A DNA stretch of 37,166 nt from UBA668 sp049318165 (lineage in GTDB: Bacteria > Actinomycetota > Acidimicrobiia > Acidimicrobiales > Ilumatobacteraceae). The DNA lies in NCBI GenBank assembly GCA_049318165.1, contig JBMOGW010000005.1, positions 1 through 37,166 on the forward strand, written 5' to 3'. The notes under the pieces were generated by a model that worked only from the letters and a program-made list of their open reading frames with translations, made no database searches and was not told the DNA's origin. Every line of letters starts with the position of its first letter. The first letter of the stretch is position 1. Position numbers and translations under genes: made by a program. Below, one piece after another: positions 22,899 to 31,245 of this stretch.

Positions 22899-24675
22899 AG
22901 CCGGCGGGCGACGGGAAGTCGCCGCGCTCCTCACCAGGCGGCGGCGTCTCGTAGATCGCCACCGCACCGTCGGGGTTGAACAGCTTCTCGTCCGTCGTCC
23001 ACTCACCCGGCAGGTAGCGCGTGCCGCCGTCGACGTACATGTACATGCCCGTGCCCTGACGACGGATCTCGTCGGGTCCGGTGGCGGTGGGGTTCCACCA
23101 GAAGACCGTGGCGTCGTCGACACCCTGGTAGTCCTTCTCGCCGCCCCACAGGCCCTTGTCGCCATAGCTCAGCGACGGCTGGCTGATGGCGTTGCGGGTG
23201 GTCGGGTCGGCGGCGAACAGCCGATCACGGAACGTCTCCGGCGACAGGTTCGGTCCGACACCCTGCAGCACGGCGAACAGCAGCGCCGGGTTCGGCGCAA
23301 TGACACCGATGCTGTCGTCGGCGGGCGGCGGGGTGCCGTTGAACCACACGTAGTCGGCGTAGGAGCCGCTCTTCTCCGGAACACCCCGGGCGGCCAACTG
23401 GGTGACGCCGAAGGCGTGGGCCCACTGCTGCTGGTCGTAGGTGCGGGCGAAGGCCGTCACGTCCACCAGCGTGCTGGCGGCGACGATCCACTCCGGGAAG
23501 TACTCCTGCGCAGTGGCCTCCTTGGTGAAGTCACGCGGGGCCACCGGGTCGCCGGAGAAGATGACGCTGGTGACGCCGGCGGCCTTCAGCTTGGTGATCA
23601 CCTGGCTGGCCTGCTGTTGGATGGTGGCCGGGTCGAGCTGGTAGGGCACCACTTCGGCGAGCGGAGAGCCGAGGTCGCTCATGCCCTTCGCGAACGAGTC
23701 GGCCAGGTCCTTCGAGGCACCGCTGCTCTCGAGGTACACCAGGCCGAACGTGCGCGGCGTGGAGGTGAGGGCGTCGCCCGCGTGCTCGGCGTTCTTGCCC
23801 ACCAGCTGCTTGCCGATGAACTCGAGCACATGGGTCTGCTTCTGCAGTGCGCTGCCGTCGAGACCCCAGACGTACGGGTCCCGCTCGTCGTAGAACGACG
23901 CCGGCTGACCCGGCGTGCAGCCGATGCAGAGCGTCTTGTTCTTCGCCAGCTCGTCGGCGAAGGCACTGGTGAGCGACGGGCCGCCGAGGACGGCGAACGG
24001 CTTGTACTGCTGCACGATCGCGGCGGCATCGGCGCGGGCCGCCACTTCGTCGGTGGCGATGCCGGTGCCCTCGAACGTGACGAGGTTGATCTTCCGGCCG
24101 TAGAGCTCGTAGTACGTCTCGTAGTACCGGACGATGTTCTTCATCGTCTCGAACTGCTGGGCGTTGGTGTCGTCGACGGCGATCGCGTCGGTGACGTACG
24201 AGATCACGGGGTCGGCGTTGGGACCCTCGTAGTACACGACGGTGATCTCGTCACCGGTCACGCCGGTGGCCGTGGCGCCACCGTTGTCGCCGGTGAACGG
24301 CGCGAAACACTCGGACCGGAAGAAGTCGGGCACGGCGATGCGACCCGTGGTGGTGTCGCAGCGCTCACCCCACTCGATCTGGTCGGTGAGGCCGAGCTCC
24401 TTTGCTTGCGACCAGCTCATCGGGAACGTGATCTCGGCCGGGCCGGTGGTGTCGGTGACACCACTGTCGGGCGTGGTGGTCTCGATGGCGGACGACGTCT
24501 CGGTCACCGCGGTGGTGTCGGAGCCGCCGTCGGCTTCGTCGTCACCGTCGCGTGTGGCGAGCAACACCCCACCACCGATGAGCGCGACGACGAGCACGCC
24601 GATGACCGGCCCCCATCGCTTCAACTGCCGGTTGCCGCCGTCGCCGGATGCACCCGATGCACTCGCTGCCTGCAT
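22897..24675 (-). CDS. Substrate-binding protein of Liv-type importer, TM-anchored
   Basis: A 592-residue protein of the periplasmic-binding-protein type I (Leu/Ile/Val-binding) family. Instead of a lipobox it has a cytosolic Gly-rich start, one hydrophobic helix (WGPVIGVLVVALIGGGVLLA, about 21-40) and an acidic/Thr-rich stalk. The binding domain follows: ITVVYYEGPNADP, PFAVLGGPSLTSAFADEL, TFGLVYLESSGASKDLADSFAKG, VTSVIFSGDPVAPRDF and EWIVAAS. Extra cysteines occur in ERCDTT, SECFAP and KTLCIGC. It starts three bases after the transporter-ATPase gene and is last of the three-gene operon. The ligand is unknown; the family binds branched-chain and other amino acids, amides or aromatic acids. 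Confidence 0.9.
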   Translation of the reverse strand: MQAASASGASGDGGNRQLKRWGPVIGVLVVALIGGGVLLATRDGDDEADGGSDTTAVTETSSAIETTTPDSGVTDTTGPAEITFPMSWSQAKELGLTDQIEWGERCDTTTGRIAVPDFFRSECFAPFTGDNGGATATGVTGDEITVVYYEGPNADPVISYVTDAIAVDDTNAQQFETMKNIVRYYETYYELYGRKINLVTFEGTGIATDEVAARADAAAIVQQYKPFAVLGGPSLTSAFADELAKNKTLCIGCTPGQPASFYDERDPYVWGLDGSALQKQTHVLEFIGKQLVGKNAEHAGDALTSTPRTFGLVYLESSGASKDLADSFAKGMSDLGSPLAEVVPYQLDPATIQQQASQVITKLKAAGVTSVIFSGDPVAPRDFTKEATAQEYFPEWIVAASTLVDVTAFARTYDQQQWAHAFGVTQLAARGVPEKSGSYADYVWFNGTPPPADDSIGVIAPNPALLFAVLQGVGPNLSPETFRDRLFAADPTTRNAISQPSLSYGDKGLWGGEKDYQGVDDATVFWWNPTATGPDEIRRQGTGMYMYVDGGTRYLPGEWTTDEKLFNPDGAVAIYETPPPGEERGDFPSPAG

Positions 24676-24678
24676 GGC

Positions 24679-27663
24679 CTACCCCCTTGTGCCGCTGCGA
24701 GCTCGCGCCGCAGCATTGTTCCCCAAATAGCTCTCTATCACGTCCGGATGATCGAGGACGTCGGAGGGTCGCCCGGACGTGATCACGGCCCCCTGGTCCA
24801 GTGCCACCAGCCGATCACTGATCGACGACACGAGCGGAATGTCGTGTTCGATGACCAGCAGGCTGGCGCCCATCTCGTCACGCAGTCGCCGCAGCACGGG
24901 CGCCAGCGCCTCCACCTCACGTTGGGCGATGCCGCCCGACGGTTCGTCCAAGAGCACCATGACCGGTCGGTGCGCCACCAGGCAGGCGAGGTCGACGACG
25001 CGACGCGTGCCCGTGCTCAGTTCGCGCACGAACGAGTTGCGGTAGTCGCCGAGGTGCATCAGTTCGATCAGTTCGTGCACCCGCAGGGCCGTTCGTTCTT
25101 CGTCGTCGAACACGGCGGGCCAGCGGACGGCCGCCGCGAATGCGCTGCGATTCTCGATCCACCGTTCGAGCGCGACGGCCAGCGTCTCCTCCACCGTCAT
25201 GTCGGGGAACAGACGCGCGTCCTGGAAGCTGCGCCCGAGACCGGCGGCGGCGCGTTGCTCGGCCGGCAGTTCGCCGATGTCGCGGCCGGCGAGCACCACG
25301 CGTCCCATGTCGAGCGGCACGAAGCCACTGATGAGGTCGAAGATCGTGGTCTTGCCGGCACCGTTGGGGCCGATCATGCCGACGATCTCGCGCTCGTACA
25401 CGTCGAACGTGGCGACGTTGACGGCGCGGTTGCCGCCGAACGACTTCACCAGTTCGATCACCTGCAGCAGCGGCTCGCGCACCGGCGGCTCGAGCGGGAC
25501 GCCCTGGACCTCGGCGACCGCAGCGTCAGCGACGTCGGCGACCACGCTGTCGAGCACCGGCTCGGGACCGTCGGCAGGCGCCGCGGCCGAGGCCGCACCG
25601 GAGAGGAACACCGAGCGGAGCAGGTCCTTGCGGTCGAGCAGCTCCGACGTCGGGCCGCTGAAGCGGATGGTGCCGCGCTCCATGAAGTACGCCCGCTCGG
25701 CGACGGTGAGCGCCACGTTGACGCTCTGCTCGACGAGGATCACCGCGGTGCCGGCCGCAGCGACACGCTGCACCAGCGGCAGCAGCTGGCCGACCACCAC
25801 GGGTGCGAGACCCAGTGACAGCTCGTCGATGAGCAGCACCCGCGGCTTGGCGACGAACGCCATGCCGAGGGCGAGCATCTGTTGCTGGCCGCCGCTGAGG
25901 TCGGCGGCGGACTTGTCGATCTTGTCGCGCAGGATCGGGAAGAGGGCGAGCACTTCGTCGACGGCGGTCGCGACACCGTCGGGGTCGTCGCGACGGGTCC
26001 ACCCGGCGAGCTGCAGGTTCTCGCGCACGCTCAACGAACCGAACACACCCTGGCCGCCGGGCATCTGGCTGATGCCGAACCCGGCGATCTCCTCCGGCGG
26101 CGCATGGGTGATGTCGCGACCGTCCAGCACCACCGCGCCACGGTCGGCCTCGACCACCCCGCTGATCGCCTTCAGCAGCGTGCTCTTGCCGGCGCCGTTG
26201 GTGCCGAGGAGCGCGATGATCTCGCCCTCCTTCACATCGATGTCGACGCCGAACAGCACCTGGCGGCCGGCGTAGCCGGCGTCGAGGTTGCGCACGAGCA
26301 GCAGGTCGGCCTGACCGTGGCGGCGCTGATAGAGCGCCTCGCTGCGGGCGGCCGAGGCCTGCCACACCTGGGCGATGTCGGCGTCGATGGTGTCCTTCGC
26401 GGTGCGCAGGATGAGGCTGCCGATGATGAACAGCGGCACCAGCGTGAGCATGCCCCAGCGGATGCCGATGTGGCTGCTGATCCAGCCGATGATCGGGAGG
26501 ATGAACAGACCCGGGATGACCCACAGCGAGGCGACGCTGAAGCCGGTGGCGCGGGCGCGAGCGGGGATCGCCAACGACAGCGCGACGAGGATGCCGGGAC
26601 CGACAACGGCGAGGGTGGCCGAGATGACGCAGTTGAGCGCCACGGCGATCACCACGTTGGGAGCCGCAGCGAATCCGATGGACGCCACGGACGTCAGCAC
26701 CGCAATGTTGGCGAGGAACTTGATCAGCCCCCTCATGTCGCCCATGAAGTGCTTGGTGATGTAGCGGGTGCCGATCACCAGGCCGACCAGACCGAACGGC
26801 TCGGCGATCGCGGCGGCAATGCCGCGGGCACGCTCGTCGAGGTCGAACTGCTGCTCGTACAGCAGCGCGGCGAGCGTGACGAAACCGATCAACGCAGTGG
26901 CGAGGAACGGCAGGCTCCACCACAGGCGCTGCAGCGTGTGGATCTTCTGCACGGTGCGCCAGCTCTCGGCGAACGACGGCACGGTCTCCTCGGTGTTCGC
27001 CACCTCTTCGGCCGCACCGGCGGCCTGCCGTTCCCAGTGCCCGCGCACCGGTTCGCGCAGGCGCAGCGCGAGGAGGGCGAAGATCACGGTCGGGATGACG
27101 AACACGAGGAAGGGCACCCGCCACCCGAACGCATACGCCAGCAGGCCGGCGGTGATCGGGCCGACGAACGCACCGACGGCGTTGGCCGCGCGGTGGGTGC
27201 TGAACACCTTGCTGCGGCTGTCGATCGGGTAGTAGTCGGCCAGCAACGAGTTGTGCGTCGGGTCGATGACCGCCTTGCCGAGCGCGCTGCCGCTGCGGGC
27301 GATGGTGAGCACGATGACGCCGGTGGCAAGGCCGGTGAGGCCGGAGAACGTGGCCCACACGAGTGCGCCGACGATCGCCAACGGCACCCGCTTGGACCGG
27401 TCGGCGTACTGGGCGATCGGCACCTGCAGCGCGAGTGCGGCGATGGAGGCCAGGGCCACCAGGCTGAGCGCCCCGGTGTTGTCGAGGTTGAACTCGTCGC
27501 GGATGTTGGGCAGCAGGATGCCGAACGCGGTGCGGTCGAGTTCGTCCACCGCGTTCAGGCCGAAGAGGACGACGAGCGGGAACGCGGACTCACCCCCGCA
27601 GACGCCGCGCAACCACTCCATCGGGTGCGCCACCGCACGGAGGAACCGCTGCCACGTGTTCAT
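24679..27663 (-). CDS. MFS transporter fused to LivF-like and LivG-like ABC ATPases
   Basis: One uninterrupted 994-codon gene with three modules. Residues about 20-425 are an MFS transporter: about 12 helices, with the opening LNAVDELDRTAFGILLPNI like spinster/sugar-type MFS proteins, QYADRSKR in loop 2-3, and an acidic central loop at 205-235. Residues about 452-690 are a LivF-like ATPase: Walker A GTNGAGKST (487-495), ADLSGGQQQM, VLLIDELSLGLAP. A 40-residue Ala/Pro/Val linker follows. Residues about 732-985 are a LivG-like ATPase: Walker A GPNGAGKTT (765-773), RELSTGTRRVVDLA, VMVLLDEPSGGIAQ and an H-loop in VIEHD. Both ATPases needed by LivH/LivM are thus tethered to a separate secondary transporter. 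The ATG overlaps the LivHM stop (ATGA). Confidence 0.9.
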   Translation of the reverse strand: MNTWQRFLRAVAHPMEWLRGVCGGESAFPLVVLFGLNAVDELDRTAFGILLPNIRDEFNLDNTGALSLVALASIAALALQVPIAQYADRSKRVPLAIVGALVWATFSGLTGLATGVIVLTIARSGSALGKAVIDPTHNSLLADYYPIDSRSKVFSTHRAANAVGAFVGPITAGLLAYAFGWRVPFLVFVIPTVIFALLALRLREPVRGHWERQAAGAAEEVANTEETVPSFAESWRTVQKIHTLQRLWWSLPFLATALIGFVTLAALLYEQQFDLDERARGIAAAIAEPFGLVGLVIGTRYITKHFMGDMRGLIKFLANIAVLTSVASIGFAAAPNVVIAVALNCVISATLAVVGPGILVALSLAIPARARATGFSVASLWVIPGLFILPIIGWISSHIGIRWGMLTLVPLFIIGSLILRTAKDTIDADIAQVWQASAARSEALYQRRHGQADLLLVRNLDAGYAGRQVLFGVDIDVKEGEIIALLGTNGAGKSTLLKAISGVVEADRGAVVLDGRDITHAPPEEIAGFGISQMPGGQGVFGSLSVRENLQLAGWTRRDDPDGVATAVDEVLALFPILRDKIDKSAADLSGGQQQMLALGMAFVAKPRVLLIDELSLGLAPVVVGQLLPLVQRVAAAGTAVILVEQSVNVALTVAERAYFMERGTIRFSGPTSELLDRKDLLRSVFLSGAASAAAPADGPEPVLDSVVADVADAAVAEVQGVPLEPPVREPLLQVIELVKSFGGNRAVNVATFDVYEREIVGMIGPNGAGKTTIFDLISGFVPLDMGRVVLAGRDIGELPAEQRAAAGLGRSFQDARLFPDMTVEETLAVALERWIENRSAFAAAVRWPAVFDDEERTALRVHELIELMHLGDYRNSFVRELSTGTRRVVDLACLVAHRPVMVLLDEPSGGIAQREVEALAPVLRRLRDEMGASLLVIEHDIPLVSSISDRLVALDQGAVITSGRPSDVLDHPDVIESYLGNNAAARARSGTRG

Positions 27664-29855
27664 CCCGCATCCTCCGCATGTTCGATCGACTCCGTGCCCC
27701 CGGCATGACCGGCCGCACTGAACTCCGGCGTGGCGGCACCTTCGGGCGAAGCCGCGACGCCACCGGCTGTGGCGGGGGCCTCGGCGGGCACCTCACCGGT
27801 GGCCTGGGTCAGCAGATGCGCCTCGTCCACGCGGTGGCCGGTCAGCAACCGCACCACGGTGTCGCGCAGCTTCACCCACAGGCTGCCGAGGCCGCCCGGC
27901 AGAACGAGCAGCACGAGCAGCACGCCGAAGCCGGTGGACAGCAGCTGCCACGCAGGGTCGGTGATGAACCAGCGCGTGCCGCGCAGGTACAGGGCGCCGA
28001 GGAACGCGCCGCCGAGCATGCCCAGTCCGCCGATCACGGCGCTGATGAAGACGTTGAAGCTCTCCTGCGTGGTGAACGCGGCGATGCTGAAGCTCTCGGC
28101 ACCCTGTGCCAGCAGTGCGCCGCCGATGCCGGCGAGCACACCGCTGATGACGAACGCGGTCAGCTTGGCGCGCACCAGACCAACCGAGAAGCTCTGCGCG
28201 GCGCGCTCGTTCTCTCGGATGGCGACGATCACGCGGCCGGTTCTCGACCGGCGAATGCCGCGCAGCGCCAACATGGCGAGCGCGAGGACGACGATCGAGT
28301 ACGTGTACAGGCGGGTGGGCGTGTCGATCGCCACCTTGCCGAACAGCGGCACGCGCCGGAAGCCGGACTCCGCCGCAGGGAACCAGTGGAAGAAGCGGTC
28401 GTTGAGCAACCAGTACTCGGTGGCGAGCGACAGTGCGAAGGTGGTGACGGCCAGGTACAGGCCGCGCAGGCGCAAGGCGGGCAGGCCGACGACGAACGCC
28501 GCGGCACCTCCCACCAGGCCTCCCACCAGCAGGCTGAGTGTCATGTCGACGTTCCAGCGCGAGGTGAGCGTGGCGCTGACCGCGGCGCCGATGCCGGCGA
28601 GTGCCATCTGGCCGAACGAGATCTGCCCCGCCCAGCCGGTGAGCACCACCAGCGAGAGACCGATGAGCACGAACGCGATCAGCGCGTTGGTCTTGATGAG
28701 CATGTCGATGTCGAGCAACGACGGAAGGGCCACGATGCCGAGCGCCGACAGCGCGATCAGCGTCCACTTCACGGTCGGCACCCAGCCCCAGCTCGCCAGT
28801 ACGGGCGGGATGGGACGGACCGGCTCGGTGCCGCGCCAACTGCTGGTGGCGTCGTTGTCGCGGCGCAGCGTGCTGGAGCGCTGCGCGAGCAACGCGATGA
28901 ACATTGCGCCGGCCATGATCGGATACGCCAGCAGCGGCGACTCGGCGTTCCAGTTGACTCCGGACTCGAGCAGCGTGAACGCCATCGCCGCACAGGCGAT
29001 GGTGGGCAGTCGTTCGAGGCGGCCGATCACGAGCGCGGCGAGGGCCACGAGCAGCGCGGGCAATCCGGCGGCGTAGCCGAGCGGTACGCCGCTGATGCCG
29101 CTGCGCAGGAACAGCGCCAGGTAGGCGAGACCGGCGGCGATCGCCCACACCAGCGTGTTCAGTCGCGAGACGGGGATGCCGAGCATCGCGGCGCGGTCGG
29201 TCCGCTCGGCGCTGGCGCGGATGGCGATGCCCAGGCGGCTGCGGTTGAGGAACCAGGCGACGAACGCGATCGACAGCGGGCCGAGCACCAGGGCGATGAG
29301 GTGGTTGGCGTTGAGGATGTAGCTGCCGGGCTGGGCCTGCCAGAACTTCCACTGCCACGTCGGCGTGAACTTCCAGTCGACTGGCGGGTCGAGCCGCTCG
29401 CTCGCCAGGTTCTTTCCCCACCAGCGCGGGATGAGGATGCCGAGCACGATGAGCAGTTGCGTGATGCCGAGCGTCGCGACGGTGACGACCATGCGCGGCG
29501 AGTTGCGGAAGCGCCGGATGAACGCCAGCTCGACGACGGCTCCGAGGGTGAGCGCGATCGCCAGTCCGGCGCCCAGCCCGAGGAAGTAGGGCCATCCCCA
29601 GAAGAGCACGAACGATGCAGCGAAGCCGGTCGGCACCGTACCCAGTTCGGCCTGCGCGAAGTTGACGACGCGGTTGGCGCGGTAGACGAGCGCGAGCCCG
29701 ATGGCGAGCATCGCGGCCAGCACGCCTTTCACGAGGCTCTCGATCCACACTCCGAAGGGCATCGAATAGTGCACGAGTTGGAGCAGCACGACACCCGCCA
29801 CCGTGGCCCACGCCACGACGGACGGAGAAAGGATGCGGGCCCCCCAGCGACGCAT
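27660..29855 (-). CDS. Fused LivH-LivM permease of branched-chain amino-acid-type importer
   Basis: A 731-residue permease in which both transmembrane subunits are one chain. Residues about 25-325 are LivH-like (ALVYRANRVVNFAQAELG at 55-72; SAERTDRAAMLGIPVSRLN at 215-233). Residues about 355-665 are LivM-like (LTGWAGQISFGQMALAGIGA at 405-424; LRLRGLYLAVTTFALS; IRENERAAQSFSVGLVRAKL). The remaining 65 residues form a hydrophilic Ala/Gly/Glu-rich tail, probably cytosolic. The fused permease would pair with the two ATPase modules of the next gene. It is first gene of the operon, with a leaderless-type promoter immediately upstream. Substrate unknown. Confidence 0.93.
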   Translation of the reverse strand: MRRWGARILSPSVVAWATVAGVVLLQLVHYSMPFGVWIESLVKGVLAAMLAIGLALVYRANRVVNFAQAELGTVPTGFAASFVLFWGWPYFLGLGAGLAIALTLGAVVELAFIRRFRNSPRMVVTVATLGITQLLIVLGILIPRWWGKNLASERLDPPVDWKFTPTWQWKFWQAQPGSYILNANHLIALVLGPLSIAFVAWFLNRSRLGIAIRASAERTDRAAMLGIPVSRLNTLVWAIAAGLAYLALFLRSGISGVPLGYAAGLPALLVALAALVIGRLERLPTIACAAMAFTLLESGVNWNAESPLLAYPIMAGAMFIALLAQRSSTLRRDNDATSSWRGTEPVRPIPPVLASWGWVPTVKWTLIALSALGIVALPSLLDIDMLIKTNALIAFVLIGLSLVVLTGWAGQISFGQMALAGIGAAVSATLTSRWNVDMTLSLLVGGLVGGAAAFVVGLPALRLRGLYLAVTTFALSLATEYWLLNDRFFHWFPAAESGFRRVPLFGKVAIDTPTRLYTYSIVVLALAMLALRGIRRSRTGRVIVAIRENERAAQSFSVGLVRAKLTAFVISGVLAGIGGALLAQGAESFSIAAFTTQESFNVFISAVIGGLGMLGGAFLGALYLRGTRWFITDPAWQLLSTGFGVLLVLLVLPGGLGSLWVKLRDTVVRLLTGHRVDEAHLLTQATGEVPAEAPATAGGVAASPEGAATPEFSAAGHAGGTESIEHAEDAG

Positions 29856-29861
29856 GCTTGG

Positions 29862-29867
29862 ACCGTA
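29862..29867 (-). promoter_or_regulatory. -10 box of the importer operon (leaderless)
   Basis: On the minus strand TACGGT is followed by CCAAGC and ATG 29855, a 6-base spacing. It lies in the 18-base gap after the GNAT gene, so the importer operon can be transcribed independently. Confidence 0.5.
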
Positions 29868-29873
29868 GCCGCG

Positions 29874-30620
29874 TCAGAGCAGGCCGCGATGCACGGACGC
29901 CAACTCCGATGCCAGGTGAACGCCATCGGTCGCGAAGAACACGTCGTGTTCTTCCACCGAGAAGCCTCGAGCGTCGAGCACCGGCACGATCGGGTGTGGT
30001 TCGGGCACCGAGCACACCACCTCGTCATCGGCCGGCAGCGCCGACAGGATCCCGTCCAGGGCACTGGCAGGGTCGTCGGTGACGAGTCGCAGCACGGTGT
30101 GGACACGACGCCCCGCGACGACGTCGGTGAGCACGACCGCGTCGCCGGCCACGACGGCACCGAGCCCGCGGCAGTACTGCACCAGGTCGAGTCGGTCGTG
30201 CCGCCACGGCGCCGGGGCGAGCGGTGTGGCCCCACCCGTGGCGAGCCCGCGCATCGTCAACAGCCGCCAGCGCGGCGCCAACCCCGCAGCGATGTAGGCC
30301 GCCTGCGCCGCAGGATGCGTGGAACTGCACGTCATCCGCCGCACGCTCCCGTCGAGCACCGCATGCAGCACGGCGCTGCCGACGCCGTGCCCGCGGTGGT
30401 CGGGGTCGACGAACAGATCGGTCACCATCGTGACGTCGCCGACGGCGACCGCACCTGCGAAGCCCACCACCGCGTCGTGCTCGTCCACGGCCACCAGCAG
30501 GCGGCCGTGCGCCGCCACGAAGTCGACGTAGCGTTCGTCCGCGTCCGGCGAACCACCGGCCGCAGCGATGCGCACGACGGCGTCGACGTCCTGCGGGCGG
30601 ACGGGCCGGATGGTCGCCAT
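29874..30620 (-). CDS. GNAT family acetyltransferase
   Basis: A 248-residue protein with an N-terminal GNAT domain: IRPVRPQDVDAVVRIAA opening, VVGFAGAVAVGDVTMVTDLFVDPDHRG strand pair, and the acetyl-CoA-binding loop HRGHGVGSAVLHAVL (motif R/Q-x-x-G-x-G). The second half (from about residue 140) has VVAGDAVVLTDVVAGRRVH and HPIVPVLDARGFSVEEHDVFF, which looks like a second, degenerate GNAT-like half. The acceptor is unknown. ATG 30620 gives the canonical start; the longer GTG version lacks family resemblance. Confidence 0.85.
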   Translation of the reverse strand: MATIRPVRPQDVDAVVRIAAAGGSPDADERYVDFVAAHGRLLVAVDEHDAVVGFAGAVAVGDVTMVTDLFVDPDHRGHGVGSAVLHAVLDGSVRRMTCSSTHPAAQAAYIAAGLAPRWRLLTMRGLATGGATPLAPAPWRHDRLDLVQYCRGLGAVVAGDAVVLTDVVAGRRVHTVLRLVTDDPASALDGILSALPADDEVVCSVPEPHPIVPVLDARGFSVEEHDVFFATDGVHLASELASVHRGLL

Positions 30621-30678
30621 CGTCCCAGCATCGCAGAGAGACTTGAGTCGCGGGCGCAGGTCGGTCAGGCTGTGCGGC

Positions 30679-31245
30679 GTGACGCGCACCCCTCCTGCTC
30701 ACCTCCCTGGTGTCGCGCGCCGTTCCCTCGGCGTGATCGCCGCCATCGGCCTCGCCGCTGCGGTGCTGGCCGCGTGCAGCAACGATGTCGACCAGGTGCA
30801 GTCGGGGAGCACCACGACGACCTCCACCACGTCCACCAGCACCACGACGACGCTCGCTCCCACCACCACGACGACGCTCCCGCCCACCACGACGACCGAG
30901 CCGATCGTGACGGCGCCGGGCGTGGTGAAGGTGGCCAACTGCTCGGGCGTCAACGGCGCAGCGGGCCTGCTCACCGACGAGTTCGCGGCGATGGGCTTCG
31001 AGACACGCAAGGCCACCAACGGGGCCGGCATCGACGAGGACTGCCCGGAGAGCAAGATCTACGTCGTCGAGGGCAGCGAGGCCGTGGCCCGCTCGGTGAG
31101 CCGCCTGATGGGCGGCATCGAGGTGCTGCCGATGACCACTCCGGCGTGGATCTCGGGCGCCAACGAGGACCTCGCCGATGCCACGGTGCTGGTGATGCTC
31201 GGCCACGACCTCGCGGGCACGCGGCTCGCCGAGATCGCCGGGTGA
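30679..31245 (+). CDS. Lipoprotein with LytR C-terminal (LytR_C) domain
   Basis: A 188-residue protein with a lipoprotein signal ending in AAVLAAC (Cys about residue 34). A linker of about 35 residues is almost entirely Thr with Ser and Pro. The LytR_C domain follows: VKVANCSGVNGAAGLLTDEFAAMGFETRKATN, then IYVVEGSEAVARSVSRLMGGIEVLP and ATVLVMLGHDLA. LytR_C is found C-terminal to LytR-CpsA-Psr cell-wall ligases and alone in actinobacterial envelope proteins; its role is not firmly known. GTG 30679 is chosen because it gives a normal signal peptide. The end overlaps the photolyase start as GTGA. Confidence 0.83.
   Translation: MTRTPPAHLPGVARRSLGVIAAIGLAAAVLAACSNDVDQVQSGSTTTTSTTSTSTTTTLAPTTTTTLPPTTTTEPIVTAPGVVKVANCSGVNGAAGLLTDEFAAMGFETRKATNGAGIDEDCPESKIYVVEGSEAVARSVSRLMGGIEVLPMTTPAWISGANEDLADATVLVMLGHDLAGTRLAEIAG

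Noticed and set aside
24679..27663. Fused MFS-ABC-ABC as a frameshift artefact
   Set aside because: There is no stop, start cluster or ribosome site at the module borders. The linkers are ordinary in composition and all catalytic motifs are intact, so a true fusion is the simpler reading.
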